The notes under the pieces are model-generated. The model ran no database searches. It had not been told where the DNA came from and saw only the letters and a program-made list of their open reading frames with translations. From JAWKWH01 sp963669415 (lineage in GTDB: Bacteria > Pseudomonadota > Alphaproteobacteria > Rhizobiales > Rhizobiaceae), in contig CAXXPS010000002.1 of NCBI GenBank assembly GCA_963669415.2, positions 1,612,001 to 1,676,000 on the forward strand: a DNA stretch of 64,000 bases. Reading direction: 5' to 3'. Below are positions 8,317-17,272 of the stretch, piece after piece; position 1 is the first letter of the stretch; every line of letters starts with the position of its first letter. Both the position numbers and the translations under genes were made by a program.

Positions 8317-9204
8317 CTATTCGGTCTTGTCAGCGGGCCTCAAGATTTGCAACTTCCGCAATCCGCGCTTGATCATTGCAGCCCATTCGGTGAACGGATA
8401 GAGCATGAGCTTGATCGGATCGTCGTGAGACACACCTTGGGCACCCAGCCGCTCACGGCAAGTTCCCGGCATGTAGTAGGTTCCAAACAGATAGTCATAG
8501 AGCGGCATAACGTTGGCGAGGTTCTTGCCATAAGCCTCCTTGACGTCTGCATGGTGCCAGCGGTGATAGCGCGGAGACGCGACCAGAAGCTTGAATGGCC
8601 CATGATCCCAATCCAGATTGAGATGCACGTAGATACCGTGCAGCGTCAGCAGAAACGCACCGCCGCCGACGGCCCCGGGCGGCAAGCCCAACCAACTCAA
8701 CAGGAAAATGAAACTGATCTTCATCCAGACGATTTCGAGGATATGAACCCTGAAAACGGTCGAGCCGTTCACCGTTTCATCTGAATGATGAATTGCATGT
8801 ATCGGCCAAAGCCAATGATGATGCATGGCGCGGTGGTTCCAGTAATTGGCAAAGTCGAACGCCATGACAGCAAAAATCGCCAGCGCCCATGCGGGCAGAT
8901 GTGACCAGATTTCCGTCGGTAAATGCGGAATGCCCAGCTGATCGTAGCCAATTTGTGCAGCCTGGGTCATGAAGTAGGCGACCGGCACAAATATGATGTT
9001 GAGAATGACGATGATGAGGGTAGCGACCGTCCCGGATACCGATTTCGGTGACCAGTTCGGCTTGAATTTTCTCCTTGCGAAGTCGACCACAAGCAGGCCG
9101 GCAAGCACCAGCATCGAATAGACCCAATGCTCGGTGGTTATGGTCTCATAGATAAAACGCGCCTCGGTCTGCAGCACCAGCTTTATCGTCTCAATCAGTT
9201 CCAT
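8317..9204 (-). CDS. Sterol desaturase / fatty acid hydroxylase family membrane protein
   Basis: An integral membrane di-iron enzyme of the fatty-acid-hydroxylase superfamily. The three histidine clusters that bind iron are present: HRAMH, HAIHH and HRWHH. About four hydrophobic segments surround them (WVYSMLVLAGLLVV, LIIVILNIIFVPVAYF, WALAIFAVMAFDF, ISFIFLLSWLGLP). Substrates in this family range from sterols and carotenoids to ornithine lipids and hopanoids, so the product is unknown. The start is uncertain: ATG at 9204 is used here; a GTG at 9234 would add ten residues, and neither has a clear ribosome-binding site. It may share a transcript with the thioesterase gene downstream. Confidence 0.88.
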   Translation of the reverse strand: MELIETIKLVLQTEARFIYETITTEHWVYSMLVLAGLLVVDFARRKFKPNWSPKSVSGTVATLIIVILNIIFVPVAYFMTQAAQIGYDQLGIPHLPTEIWSHLPAWALAIFAVMAFDFANYWNHRAMHHHWLWPIHAIHHSDETVNGSTVFRVHILEIVWMKISFIFLLSWLGLPPGAVGGGAFLLTLHGIYVHLNLDWDHGPFKLLVASPRYHRWHHADVKEAYGKNLANVMPLYDYLFGTYYMPGTCRERLGAQGVSHDDPIKLMLYPFTEWAAMIKRGLRKLQILRPADKTE

Positions 9205-9312
9205 GCCGCTGAAAAGCCTATTCAATTCAAACACTAAGTGCGGCGCAGTTTACTGATTTCGATTTAAGGTACGATTAATCCGGACTTTTCAACTTTGATA
9301 TAAAAATGAAAA

Positions 9313-9333
9313 GGCCCCGGGCAAACCGGGGCC
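9313..9333 (-). terminator. Terminator of the beta-oxidation operon
   Basis: Perfect 8-bp GC stem GGCCCCGG/CCGGGGCC with a five-base loop, placed 26 bp beyond the fadB stop codon. On the minus strand it is followed by TTTTCATTTTTAT, a broken U tract. No U tract follows on the plus strand, so it acts leftward. Confidence 0.8.
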
Positions 9334-9358
9334 ATATTACTTCAATAATAACAGATAG

Positions 9359-11578
9359 TTATGCGGCTTGTTGTTTTGCACCGCCGTACGGGTCGAAGCG
9401 CTGGTAGAAAGTTTCGCCGTTCGATGCCATCTCCACAAGAAGTTTCGGAGCCTCGAATTGGCTGCCATAATTCTCTTGCAGTTCCTTGGTCATGTCCACG
9501 AAGGCTTCAGCGCCCATTCCGTCGATGTAGGACAGCGCGCCGCCTGTATAGGGTGCAAACCCGAATGCCAAAATGGACCCGACATCTGCTTCGCGTGGAT
9601 CAGTGACAATCCCTTCTTCCATGACGCGCGCCGCTTCCAGCGCAATGGTCGCGAGAAAGCGTTGCTTCAGCACTTCGATGTCAACTGAGTCCGGATCCTG
9701 CTGGGGGAACAGATCGACCAGACCGGGCCACAGATGTTTCTTGGCAGGTTTGGCCGGGTAGTCATAAAAACCCTTGCCGTTCTTGCGCCCGAGACGGCCG
9801 TGTTTCTCAACCATCGTGTCGACGAGCGCCATGTGTTCCTGATTGACCGAATTTTCGCCGAGATCATGTATCGTTTGGCGCATGATCTTTTGCGACAGAT
9901 CGATCGCGGTCTCGTCGTTGAGCGCCAACGGGCCGACCGGCATGCCTGCCATTTTGGCGGCATTCTCAATCATCGGCGCCGGCACACCCTCCGTCAGCAT
10001 GTGATAGGCCTCAGACATGTAACGCAGCACACAGCGATTGACGTAAAATCCGCGCGTATCGTTGACGACGACCGGCGTCTTGTTGATCGCGCGTACGTAG
10101 TCGATGGCCACCGCCAATGCCCTGTCCTCAGTCTTCTTGCCCAAAATGATCTCGACCAGCATCATTCGATCGACCGGCGAGAAGAAGTGGATGCCGATGA
10201 ATTTGTCCGGACGCTTCGAATTCTCGGCCAAGTCCGTAATCGGGATTGTCGACGTATTGGATGCAAATATCGCGTCTTCCGACAGCACGGCTTCGCTACT
10301 TTCGGTCACCGTTTTCTTGATATTCGAATCTTCAAATACTGCTTCAATCACAAGATCGCAGCCATCCAGATCGGAGTAATCTGCCGTTGGCGTGATCAGC
10401 GACAACAATGCCTGCTTCTTGTCTTCGGTGGCCCGGCCTTTCTTGATCAGACCGTCCATCAGGCCTTCAGAGTGCGCCTTGCCCTTTTCTGCAGCTTCCA
10501 TGTCGCGGTCCAAAAGCGTAACCGGAATGCCCGCCTTGGCGGTGACATGGGCGATGCCGGCTCCCATGAAACCCGCACCAACAACGCCGACTTTGGAAAA
10601 TTTCGTAGGCTCAATGCCGGATGGGCGGCGTGCACCCTTGTTGATCTCCTGCAACGAAATAAACAGCGAACGCACCATCATGCGCGCTTCCGTCGTCTGC
10701 AGGATTTCCGTGAAGTAGCGTTGTTCGATGAGCAGTGCAGTGTCGATCGGCACCTGCAACCCCTCATGAACGCATTTCACAATCGCGGTGGCTGCCGGAT
10801 AATTTCCGTAGGTCTGCTTGCGGAGAATGGCGGTTGCCGCTGGCCAGAGATTGGCGCCCGCCGGCGAATAAACCTTGCCGCCCGGCGATTTGAAGCCTTT
10901 CTTGTCCCACGGCTGTTCCGGGTCAAGGCCGTCATTGATCAGCTTCTTTGCGGTTTCTATCAGTTGGTCTGCCGGCACGATCTCGTTGATCAGCCCCATT
11001 GACTTGGCCTTTTTCGGCACCAGCGTCTGACCGGTTGTCAGCATCTGCAACGCAGCTTGCGTATCGGCCATGCGCGGTACACGCTGCGTGCCACCCGCGC
11101 CCGGGAAGATGCCCACCTTGACCTCGGGCAGGCCCATTTTGACCTTGTTGCTGTCAGCTGCAACGCGGGCGTGGCAGGCAAGCGACAATTCAAACGCACC
11201 ACCCATGCAGGTTCCGTTGATCGCCGAAACCCAAGGCTTGCCGCAGGTCTCAAGCTTGCGCCACAACCATGACATCCGGCCGGCACCGTCAAACAGCATC
11301 TTGACCGCCTTCTTCGGATCCTTGGCACGCTCGCGTTCGATCGTCTCGAACATGTTGTTGAGCATGGTCAGATCGGCGCCTCCGGAGAAGGTCGATTTGC
11401 CCGAGGTGACGACTGCACCCTTGATGCCTTCGTCGGCGGCGACCTGATCGATTATCTGGTCCAACTCGTCCATCACCTCTTCGGTGAAGACATTCATCGA
11501 TTTTCCGGGAGAATCCCAAGTGACCAGTGCGATGCCGTCCTGGTCAGTTTCGACTGTGAAATTTTTGTAGTTGCTCAT
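9359..11578 (-). CDS. fadB: Fatty-acid oxidation multifunctional protein (enoyl-CoA hydratase / 3-hydroxyacyl-CoA dehydrogenase)
   Basis: A 739-residue fusion that hydrates trans-2-enoyl-CoA and oxidises L-3-hydroxyacyl-CoA with NAD. The N-terminal crotonase domain (about 1-190) shows FSGGADL for the oxyanion hole and GLPEVKVGIFPGAGGTQR with the active-site acids. The NAD-binding motif VGVVGAGFMGAGIAH follows at about 328-342, then IGIHFFSPVDRMMLVEII with the catalytic His. Two C-terminal dehydrogenase domains complete it. An in-frame upstream extension (to 11698) overlaps fadA and is unlikely; MSNYKNF at 11578 is the family start. Last gene of the operon, 76 bp after fadA. Confidence 0.95.
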   Translation of the reverse strand: MSNYKNFTVETDQDGIALVTWDSPGKSMNVFTEEVMDELDQIIDQVAADEGIKGAVVTSGKSTFSGGADLTMLNNMFETIERERAKDPKKAVKMLFDGAGRMSWLWRKLETCGKPWVSAINGTCMGGAFELSLACHARVAADSNKVKMGLPEVKVGIFPGAGGTQRVPRMADTQAALQMLTTGQTLVPKKAKSMGLINEIVPADQLIETAKKLINDGLDPEQPWDKKGFKSPGGKVYSPAGANLWPAATAILRKQTYGNYPAATAIVKCVHEGLQVPIDTALLIEQRYFTEILQTTEARMMVRSLFISLQEINKGARRPSGIEPTKFSKVGVVGAGFMGAGIAHVTAKAGIPVTLLDRDMEAAEKGKAHSEGLMDGLIKKGRATEDKKQALLSLITPTADYSDLDGCDLVIEAVFEDSNIKKTVTESSEAVLSEDAIFASNTSTIPITDLAENSKRPDKFIGIHFFSPVDRMMLVEIILGKKTEDRALAVAIDYVRAINKTPVVVNDTRGFYVNRCVLRYMSEAYHMLTEGVPAPMIENAAKMAGMPVGPLALNDETAIDLSQKIMRQTIHDLGENSVNQEHMALVDTMVEKHGRLGRKNGKGFYDYPAKPAKKHLWPGLVDLFPQQDPDSVDIEVLKQRFLATIALEAARVMEEGIVTDPREADVGSILAFGFAPYTGGALSYIDGMGAEAFVDMTKELQENYGSQFEAPKLLVEMASNGETFYQRFDPYGGAKQQAA

Positions 11579-11654
11579 CGTTTTCTCGCGTTCGTAACGC
11601 TCACACTTGCGCAAGCCACCCTGCCGGGCGGCAAACGCGGTGAGCCCGTGATTG

Positions 11655-12863
11655 TCAAATCCGTTCGATAATCGTGGCGGTGCCCATGCCTGCGCCAATG
11701 CAAAGCGTCACCAGGGCGGTGTTGAGATCACGGCGCTCCATTTCATCGAGTACTGTGCCGAAAATCATCGCGCCTGTAGCGCCAAGCGGGTGACCCATCG
11801 CAATTGCGCCACCATTGACGTTGATCCGGTCGTGCGGGATGTCAAAGGCCTGCATGTAGCGCAGCACCACAGAAGCAAACGCCTCGTTGAGCTCGAACAG
11901 ATCAATATCCTCAAGCTTCATGTTGGCGCGCTTGAGCAGTTTTTCGGTGACATCGACCGGACCCGTCAGCATAATCGCCGGTTCTGAGCCGATATTGGCA
12001 AACGCCTTGATTTTGGCTCGCGGTTTCAAGCCCATCGACTCACCACCCTCTTTCGAACCCATCAACACTGCAGCAGCACCGTCAACGATGCCGGATGAAT
12101 TGCCGGCGTGATGAACATGATTGACGCTTTCGAGTTCCGGATAGCGTTGCACGGCCACCGCATCGAAACCCCCCATCTCGCCCATCATGACGAAAGAAGG
12201 ATTGAGCGACGCCAGGGACTGCATGTCAGTGCCAGGACGCATATGCTCATCATTGTCGAGAATGGTCATGCCATTTTGATCATTCACTTCGACAACAGAG
12301 TTTTTGAAGTAACCACTCTTCCAGGCATTTTCGGCCCGTTTCTGGCTTTCTACGGCATATGCGTCGACATCATCGCGTGAAAAACCGTGTTTTGAAGCGA
12401 TCAGATCTGCAGAAACACCTTGAGGCATGAACCAGCCCGGCAGGCCGATTGAAGGATCCATCGCCCAGGCGCTGCCTGAAGCGCCCATGCCAACCCGCGA
12501 CATGGACTCCACGCCGCCTGCAACCACGATATCGTCGGAACCATGGGCAATTTTGGCTGCGCCGAGATTGATCGCGTCCAGACCAGAGGCACAGAAACGG
12601 GACACCTGTATGCCGGGAGCCTTCAAGTCGTATCCGGCCTCAAAGGCTGAAGCACGCGGCACCACTCCGCCGGCTTCGCCGACCGGATCGACGCAACCGA
12701 AAATGATGTCGTCAACATTCGCGGTATCAAGCCCGTTGCGGTCCCTGATCGCTTCAAGCACCTTTGCGCCCAGGCGTGCGGTTGGCACCTCGTGAAGTGA
12801 ACCATCTTTCTTGCCTCGCCCGCGCGGTGTCCGAACGGCGTCGTAGATATAGGCGTCAGCCAT
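11655..12863 (-). CDS. fadA: Acetyl-CoA C-acyltransferase (3-ketoacyl-CoA thiolase)
   Basis: Thiolase cleaves 3-ketoacyl-CoA with CoA to give acetyl-CoA. The 402-residue protein has the acyl-accepting Cys91 in SRFCASGLDA, the His in GGAIAMGHPLGATGA and the second catalytic Cys in CIGAGMGTA near the C-terminus. AVRTPRGRGK at the N-terminus is typical of the FadA/AtoB group used for degradation. The start ATG has AGGAG upstream. It sits between the GST gene and fadB, consistent with one leftward beta-oxidation transcript and a FadA-FadB complex. Confidence 0.95.
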   Translation of the reverse strand: MADAYIYDAVRTPRGRGKKDGSLHEVPTARLGAKVLEAIRDRNGLDTANVDDIIFGCVDPVGEAGGVVPRASAFEAGYDLKAPGIQVSRFCASGLDAINLGAAKIAHGSDDIVVAGGVESMSRVGMGASGSAWAMDPSIGLPGWFMPQGVSADLIASKHGFSRDDVDAYAVESQKRAENAWKSGYFKNSVVEVNDQNGMTILDNDEHMRPGTDMQSLASLNPSFVMMGEMGGFDAVAVQRYPELESVNHVHHAGNSSGIVDGAAAVLMGSKEGGESMGLKPRAKIKAFANIGSEPAIMLTGPVDVTEKLLKRANMKLEDIDLFELNEAFASVVLRYMQAFDIPHDRINVNGGAIAMGHPLGATGAMIFGTVLDEMERRDLNTALVTLCIGAGMGTATIIERI

Positions 12864-12907
12864 ATTGCATCTCCTGGTTATCCCGCTCTTTACGGGTAGG
12901 TGGTCGT

Positions 12908-13543
12908 TCAGTTCATTACAGATGGCATCAGAGCTTCCGGCATCTTCCAGCCAGGCAGTGCCCTTATTCGATCAAGCCATGCGTTCACATGGGGATAATC
13001 ATCCCAATCCGTATCGATGTGTTCCGGCCAGAACAGATAGCCGCACAGCGACAAGTCTGCGATGGTTACCCGGTCCGCAGCAACCCATTTCCTGTCAGCC
13101 AGATGCGTGTTCAGGATTTTCATGGCGCCTGCGGTTCGATCAAGCAAAAACTTCGTTGCCGGATCATCTGGTTTCTGCAGAAATTTGTACATGAAACGCG
13201 CCGCTGCCAGATTGCCGGTCAATTTGTGATTGTCGAACAGTATCCAACGGAGGATTTCGCGCTCCTCTTCTTCCGTTTCGGCGCCAAACCGGCCAAATCG
13301 CTTGGCCAAATGGGTCAGAATGACCCCAGACTGGCTGATAGTCAGGTCGCCGCCATCACGATGATGGATGAGAACCGGAACCTCGCCCATGACGTTGAGT
13401 GCGCGATACTCTTCGCTGCGGGTTTCACCTGAAAGAAAAGCAACCCCTTGTGGCTGCCAGTCAGCACCGCAAAGCTCAAGCATCAATGCCGCCTTGTAGG
13501 CATTACCGCTTTCGGCAAAACAGCGCAGTGAAAACTCGGCCAT
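12908..13543 (-). CDS. Glutathione S-transferase family protein
   Basis: A 211-residue protein with a thioredoxin-like N domain and helical C domain. The N domain has the strand CFAESGNAYKAALMLELCG, where Ser and Asn occupy the region that activates glutathione, VMGEVPVLIHHRDGG with the conserved cis-proline, and LTISQSGVILTHLA with the glutathione-contacting Gln-Ser. The C domain contains VTIADLSLCGYLF, the usual N-capping motif. It starts 1 bp after the acyl-CoA dehydrogenase stop, so it is surely co-transcribed. Its role in a beta-oxidation operon is unclear; removing electrophilic enoyl intermediates is a guess. Confidence 0.88.
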   Translation of the reverse strand: MAEFSLRCFAESGNAYKAALMLELCGADWQPQGVAFLSGETRSEEYRALNVMGEVPVLIHHRDGGDLTISQSGVILTHLAKRFGRFGAETEEEEREILRWILFDNHKLTGNLAAARFMYKFLQKPDDPATKFLLDRTAGAMKILNTHLADRKWVAADRVTIADLSLCGYLFWPEHIDTDWDDYPHVNAWLDRIRALPGWKMPEALMPSVMN

Positions 13544-13544
13544 T

Positions 13545-14717
13545 TCAGAGGCTCCTCGCGATCAACAGTTTCATGATCTCGTTTGTGCCGCCATAGATGC
13601 GTTGGACCCGAGCGTCGCGGAACATTCGGGCAATTGGATATTCGTTCATGTAACCATACCCGCCGTGGAGCTGCAGGCATTCATCGACCACTTTGCACTG
13701 CAGGTCAGACGAAAGATATTTTGCCATCGACGCGGTGGTTGAGGTGAGTTCTCCCTTGATGTGCTGGCCGACGCAATTGTCGATAAACGCCTTCATCATC
13801 GTCGCTTCCGATTTGAGCTCGGCCAGTTTGAACTGGGTATTCTGGAAGTCTATGACAGCTTTGCCAAACGCTTTGCGTTCCTTGACGTAGTCGATGGTTA
13901 CCGCAAGTGCACGCTCGATCATTGCCATTGCCTGATTGGCGATCAGCAGCCGTTCCTGCGGCAGTTGTTGCATGAGTTGAATAAAGCCCTGCCCTTCTTC
14001 ATGCCCGAGCATGTTCGAAGCCGGGATGCGGACATCGTTGAAGAACAGTTCGGACGTGTCGTTGGATTTCATCCCGATCTTGTCGAGGTTGCGGCCACGT
14101 TCGAAACCCTCAGCCTCGTCAGTCTCCACCACCATCAGCGTCGTTCCCTTGGCGCCCGCCGAAGGATCGGTCTTGGTGACGACAACGATCAAATTGGCGT
14201 GTTGGCCGTTGGTGATGAATGTTTTCGAGCCGTTGATGAGAAAATGATTACCATCGCGTTTGGCCGTGGTCTTCACACCTTGCAGATCGGAACCCGCCCC
14301 CGGTTCGGTCATTGCAATGGCCCCGATCAATTCACCGGACGCCATTTTCGGCAGCCAACGCTGTTTTTGTTCGTCAGAACCATAGTGCTGGATATAGGGC
14401 GCGACGATCGAATTGTGCAGGCATAGCCCAAATCCGTCACCCCCAGCATGGCCAAGAGCCTCGGTTATCACGGCCTCATGGGCATAGGTTCCGCCGGCGC
14501 CGCCATGTTCCTCCGGCATCGATGCGCACAAAAGACCAGCCTGTCCTGACTTTTCCCAGACTGCGCGATCCACCATTTCCTGCGCTTCGAACCGCCCGTA
14601 GTCGGGAATGACCTCAGCCTCGAAGAACTTGCGGCTCATATCCGCAAGCATGTGCAGTTCATCATCCATCCATGACGGATTTGGCAGATCGAGAACTTCC
14701 GACGGATGGGTGGTCAT
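13545..14717 (-). CDS. Acyl-CoA dehydrogenase (about 390 residues)
   Basis: An FAD enzyme that introduces the 2,3 double bond into acyl-CoA and passes electrons to ETF. Signatures: AIAMTEPGAGSDLQGVKT and FITNGQHANLIVVV around the flavin, LLIANQAMAMIERAL, and QLHGGYGYMNEYPIARMFRDARVQRIYGGTNEI at the C-terminus. The residue before GT is Gly, not the Glu of medium-chain enzymes, so the catalytic base is probably on the upstream helix as in isovaleryl-CoA and long-chain dehydrogenases. The substrate is open. ATG at 14717 with GGAG upstream is preferred over the TTG one codon before. Confidence 0.92.
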   Translation of the reverse strand: MTTHPSEVLDLPNPSWMDDELHMLADMSRKFFEAEVIPDYGRFEAQEMVDRAVWEKSGQAGLLCASMPEEHGGAGGTYAHEAVITEALGHAGGDGFGLCLHNSIVAPYIQHYGSDEQKQRWLPKMASGELIGAIAMTEPGAGSDLQGVKTTAKRDGNHFLINGSKTFITNGQHANLIVVVTKTDPSAGAKGTTLMVVETDEAEGFERGRNLDKIGMKSNDTSELFFNDVRIPASNMLGHEEGQGFIQLMQQLPQERLLIANQAMAMIERALAVTIDYVKERKAFGKAVIDFQNTQFKLAELKSEATMMKAFIDNCVGQHIKGELTSTTASMAKYLSSDLQCKVVDECLQLHGGYGYMNEYPIARMFRDARVQRIYGGTNEIMKLLIARSL

Positions 14718-14759
14718 CAAATGCTCCGGAATTGCTGTTCGATTGGCGCTTTCTTCAAT

Positions 14760-16556
14760 TTAAAATGCGTCCGCAGAAAGCGCCATCATCGATAGTGCTC
14801 CCGTCTGAATTCTCGACAAGTGGGTCGCGGTTTCCGGCATCATCCGGTCCATGTAAAATTGTGCGGTAATCAGCTTGTTTTCATGGAATTCGGTTGAACC
14901 GTTTGCTCCCTCTGCGAGCTTCTGTTGGGCAGCCTTGGCCATCATGCCCCACATGTAGCCCAGTGACACCAGTCCGAAGAGATGCATGAAATCGGTGGAT
15001 CCGGCGCCCGCATTGTCAGGCTCTTTTACCGCATTTTGCATGAACCACATCGTGGCCGCCTGCAGATCGTTCAGCCCCTTTTTCAATGCTTTTGTGAACG
15101 GCGCCATTTTCTCGTCGTTGCGGTTTTCTTCGCAGAAATCGCCGACTTCCTTGAAAAAGGCCGTGACCGCGCGCCCACCGTTAGCCCCAAGCTTCCGGCC
15201 CACAAGGTCAAGCGCCTGAATACCGTTCGCGCCTTCATAGATCATGGTGATGCGGGCATCGCGAACATACTGGCTCATGCCCCATTCCTCGATATAGCCA
15301 TGACCGCCATAAAGCTGTTGGGCCATCACCGCGTTATCAAAGCCCTTGTCGGTCAGCGCGCCTTTGATGATCGGTGTCATCAAACCCATGTGGTCTTCGG
15401 CGTCTTTGCGCTCTTTCTCATCGCCGGAACGATGGGCAAGGTCTGATTTGATCGCTGTCCACAAAATCAAAGCGCGGCTGGCTTCATTGAAGGCGCGCAA
15501 CGTCATCAGTACACGGCGCACATCAGGGTGGACGATAATCGGGTCGGCCTTCTTCTCAGGCTCCTTGACGCCAGAAATGGAACGGCCCTGCAGCCGTTCG
15601 CGAGCGTATATAACAGCGTTTTGATAGGCCGCTTCAGACATGGACAAGCCCTGCAGGCCCACGCCCAGACGCGCCTCGTTCATCATGGTGAACATGGCCT
15701 TCAGGCCGCCGTTTTCTCCTCCGATGAGATAACCTGTTGCGTCGTCGTAATTCATCACACAGGTTGCATTGCCGTGAATGCCCATCTTCTCTTCGATTGA
15801 ACCGCATGAAACACCGTTGGTCTCTGACGGTTCGCCCTGTTCGTTGAGATTGAGTTTCGGCACGATGAACAGTGAAATACCCTTCACACCCTCCGGTGCG
15901 CCTTCAATCCGCGCGAGCACGAGATGTATGATGTTCTCCGACATGTCGTGTTCGCCAGCGGAGATGAATATTTTCTGGCCGGAAATCTTGTAGGATCCAT
16001 CCTCTGCCGGAACCGCCTTGGTGCGAAGGAGACCCAGGTCGGTACCGCAATGCGGTTCGGTCAGGTTCATTGTCCCTGTCCAGGTACCGTCGACCATGTT
16101 TGGCAACCAGGTCCGCTTTTGCTCTTCGCTACCGTGCGCGATGATGGCCGCAATAGCGCCTTGTGTCAGGCCGGGATACATCATCAAAGCCAGATTGGCG
16201 GAAATCATGTATTCGGCCACAGCCGTGTGCACGGTATACGGGAGGCCTTGTCCACCGAATTCATCCGGCACTGCCAAACCTAGCCATCCGTTCTCACGAT
16301 ACTGGTTGTAAGCATCAAGAAAGCCATCCGGCGTCGTCACCGAGCCGTCATCGTGCCTGGTGCAGCCCTGTTCATCACCAACCCTGTTGAGCGGATGCAG
16401 CACATTTTGCGAGAACTTTGCACCTTCATTCAGGATTGCTTCAAGGACATCCGGCGTTGCGTCCGAGAAGCCGGGCAAATTGCTGTATCGCTCGTAACCG
16501 AGAACGTCGTTGAGTACGAATAGGGTGTCCTGAACTGGTGCCTCGTAATTAGGCAT
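14760..16556 (-). CDS. Large acyl-CoA dehydrogenase with C-terminal domain (AcdA/DmdC type)
   Basis: A 598-residue acyl-CoA dehydrogenase, about 200 residues longer than the usual type because of the extra C-terminal helical domain. It has an N-terminal AcylCoA_DH_N segment (PVQDTLFVLNDVLGYERY), TMNLTEPHCGTDLGLLRTKA, and the active-site block ARITMIYEGANGIQALDL with the catalytic Glu. The same architecture occurs in DmdC, the 3-methylmercaptopropionyl-CoA dehydrogenase of DMSP breakdown, and in general fatty-acyl dehydrogenases; the setting with fadAB favours fatty acids. GGAGGAAT precedes the start. First structural gene after the MerR regulator, with a palindromic operator 80-110 bp upstream. 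Confidence 0.93.
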   Translation of the reverse strand: MPNYEAPVQDTLFVLNDVLGYERYSNLPGFSDATPDVLEAILNEGAKFSQNVLHPLNRVGDEQGCTRHDDGSVTTPDGFLDAYNQYRENGWLGLAVPDEFGGQGLPYTVHTAVAEYMISANLALMMYPGLTQGAIAAIIAHGSEEQKRTWLPNMVDGTWTGTMNLTEPHCGTDLGLLRTKAVPAEDGSYKISGQKIFISAGEHDMSENIIHLVLARIEGAPEGVKGISLFIVPKLNLNEQGEPSETNGVSCGSIEEKMGIHGNATCVMNYDDATGYLIGGENGGLKAMFTMMNEARLGVGLQGLSMSEAAYQNAVIYARERLQGRSISGVKEPEKKADPIIVHPDVRRVLMTLRAFNEASRALILWTAIKSDLAHRSGDEKERKDAEDHMGLMTPIIKGALTDKGFDNAVMAQQLYGGHGYIEEWGMSQYVRDARITMIYEGANGIQALDLVGRKLGANGGRAVTAFFKEVGDFCEENRNDEKMAPFTKALKKGLNDLQAATMWFMQNAVKEPDNAGAGSTDFMHLFGLVSLGYMWGMMAKAAQQKLAEGANGSTEFHENKLITAQFYMDRMMPETATHLSRIQTGALSMMALSADAF

Positions 16557-16637
16557 TGCTATTCCTCCGGGGATGTTCCGATGCCCATCACCGCCTTAGG
16601 AGACGATAGGCGCAAGCTGTTGTTATTGCGCATAACA

Positions 16638-16667
16638 AAAATTGACGTTTCCGTAAACGTCAATTTT
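16638..16667 (-). promoter_or_regulatory. Palindromic operator in the acyl-CoA dehydrogenase promoter (likely MerR site 1)
   Basis: Perfect inverted repeat AAAATTGACGTTT-N4-AAACGTCAATTTT with 13-base arms. Read leftward it supplies a TTGACG -35 element, and TGTTAT lies 20 bases further. The operator therefore fills an overlong spacer, the layout MerR proteins act on. A second palindrome TGTTAT-N5-ATAACA covers 16621-16637. Confidence 0.7.
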
Positions 16668-16698
16668 CACTGATGGCAAAATTTTCGCGAATTTTTAC

Positions 16699-17139
16699 CT
16701 ATGAAGCTCTGGAAACCGCCTGATTTAGCCGGTTGCGCACCACCTCGATCCCGGCTGTCAATTCGCCAATCGCCTCTTCAATCGAATCGCGCTGTTTTTG
16801 AAGCCGCAGAAGTTGTCGCTCCGATTTTTCCAATGTCACTTTGAGTTGCCGAATGTTGCTGCCCTTCGGATCATACAAATCCATCATCTGCTTCACATCC
16901 CGCAGGGAAAATCCAATCTTTCGTCCCAGTAAAATGAGTTGCAGGCGCGCTTTGTCCCGGTGTGAATAAAGCCTGGTCGTTCCGACCCGCTTAGGGCTGA
17001 TCAGGCCCTTGTCTTCGTAAAATCGAAGTGTCCGCAACGTAACGCCAAACTGCTTGGCCATTTGGCCAATGCGGTACAATTTCTCATCCTGGCCTGCCAG
17101 ATCATTTTCGGCCGCAACAACGGCACCCTGCATGTTCAT
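16699..17139 (-). CDS. MerR family transcriptional regulator of the beta-oxidation operon
   Basis: A 146-residue MerR protein. The winged helix-turn-helix lies at about residues 21-90: YRIGQMAKQFGVTLRTLRFYEDKGLISPKR, then TRLYSHRDKARLQLILLGRKIGFSLRDVKQMMDLY. A dimerising coiled coil follows (VTLEKSERQLLRLQKQRDSIEEAI). No metal-binding cysteines occur, so it senses something other than a metal; an acyl-CoA, as in LiuR-type regulators, is inferred. ATG at 17139 with AAGGA upstream is chosen over a much longer reading to 17352, which would add 71 residues unlike any MerR. Matching palindromes lie before it and before its neighbour. Confidence 0.9.
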   Translation of the reverse strand: MNMQGAVVAAENDLAGQDEKLYRIGQMAKQFGVTLRTLRFYEDKGLISPKRVGTTRLYSHRDKARLQLILLGRKIGFSLRDVKQMMDLYDPKGSNIRQLKVTLEKSERQLLRLQKQRDSIEEAIGELTAGIEVVRNRLNQAVSRAS

Positions 17140-17256
17140 GTCATTGTCCTTCCGAAATAGGTCGCGGCTTTGGCTCCAAGGCCTGCCCGATCTCTGCTTC
17201 GCAAATGCTGAATTTCGTGTATCAAGCTCGCCCGCAAAACGGATCTGTGTCACGTT

Positions 17257-17272
17257 CTTACGTTTACGTAAG
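17257..17272 (-). promoter_or_regulatory. Palindrome upstream of merR (likely MerR site 2)
   Basis: CTTACGT-TT-ACGTAAG, a perfect 7-2-7 inverted repeat 118 bp before the merR start. It shares the ACGTTT core with the site at 16638, which suggests autoregulation by the same protein. Confidence 0.55.

Noticed and set aside
9734..11002. 422-codon plus-strand reading opposite fadB
   Set aside because: No domain pattern, rich in His/Arg/Asp as expected for an antisense frame of a conserved fadB gene.
12764..13432. 222-codon plus-strand reading across fadA and GST
   Set aside because: Crosses two real genes on the other strand; shadow.
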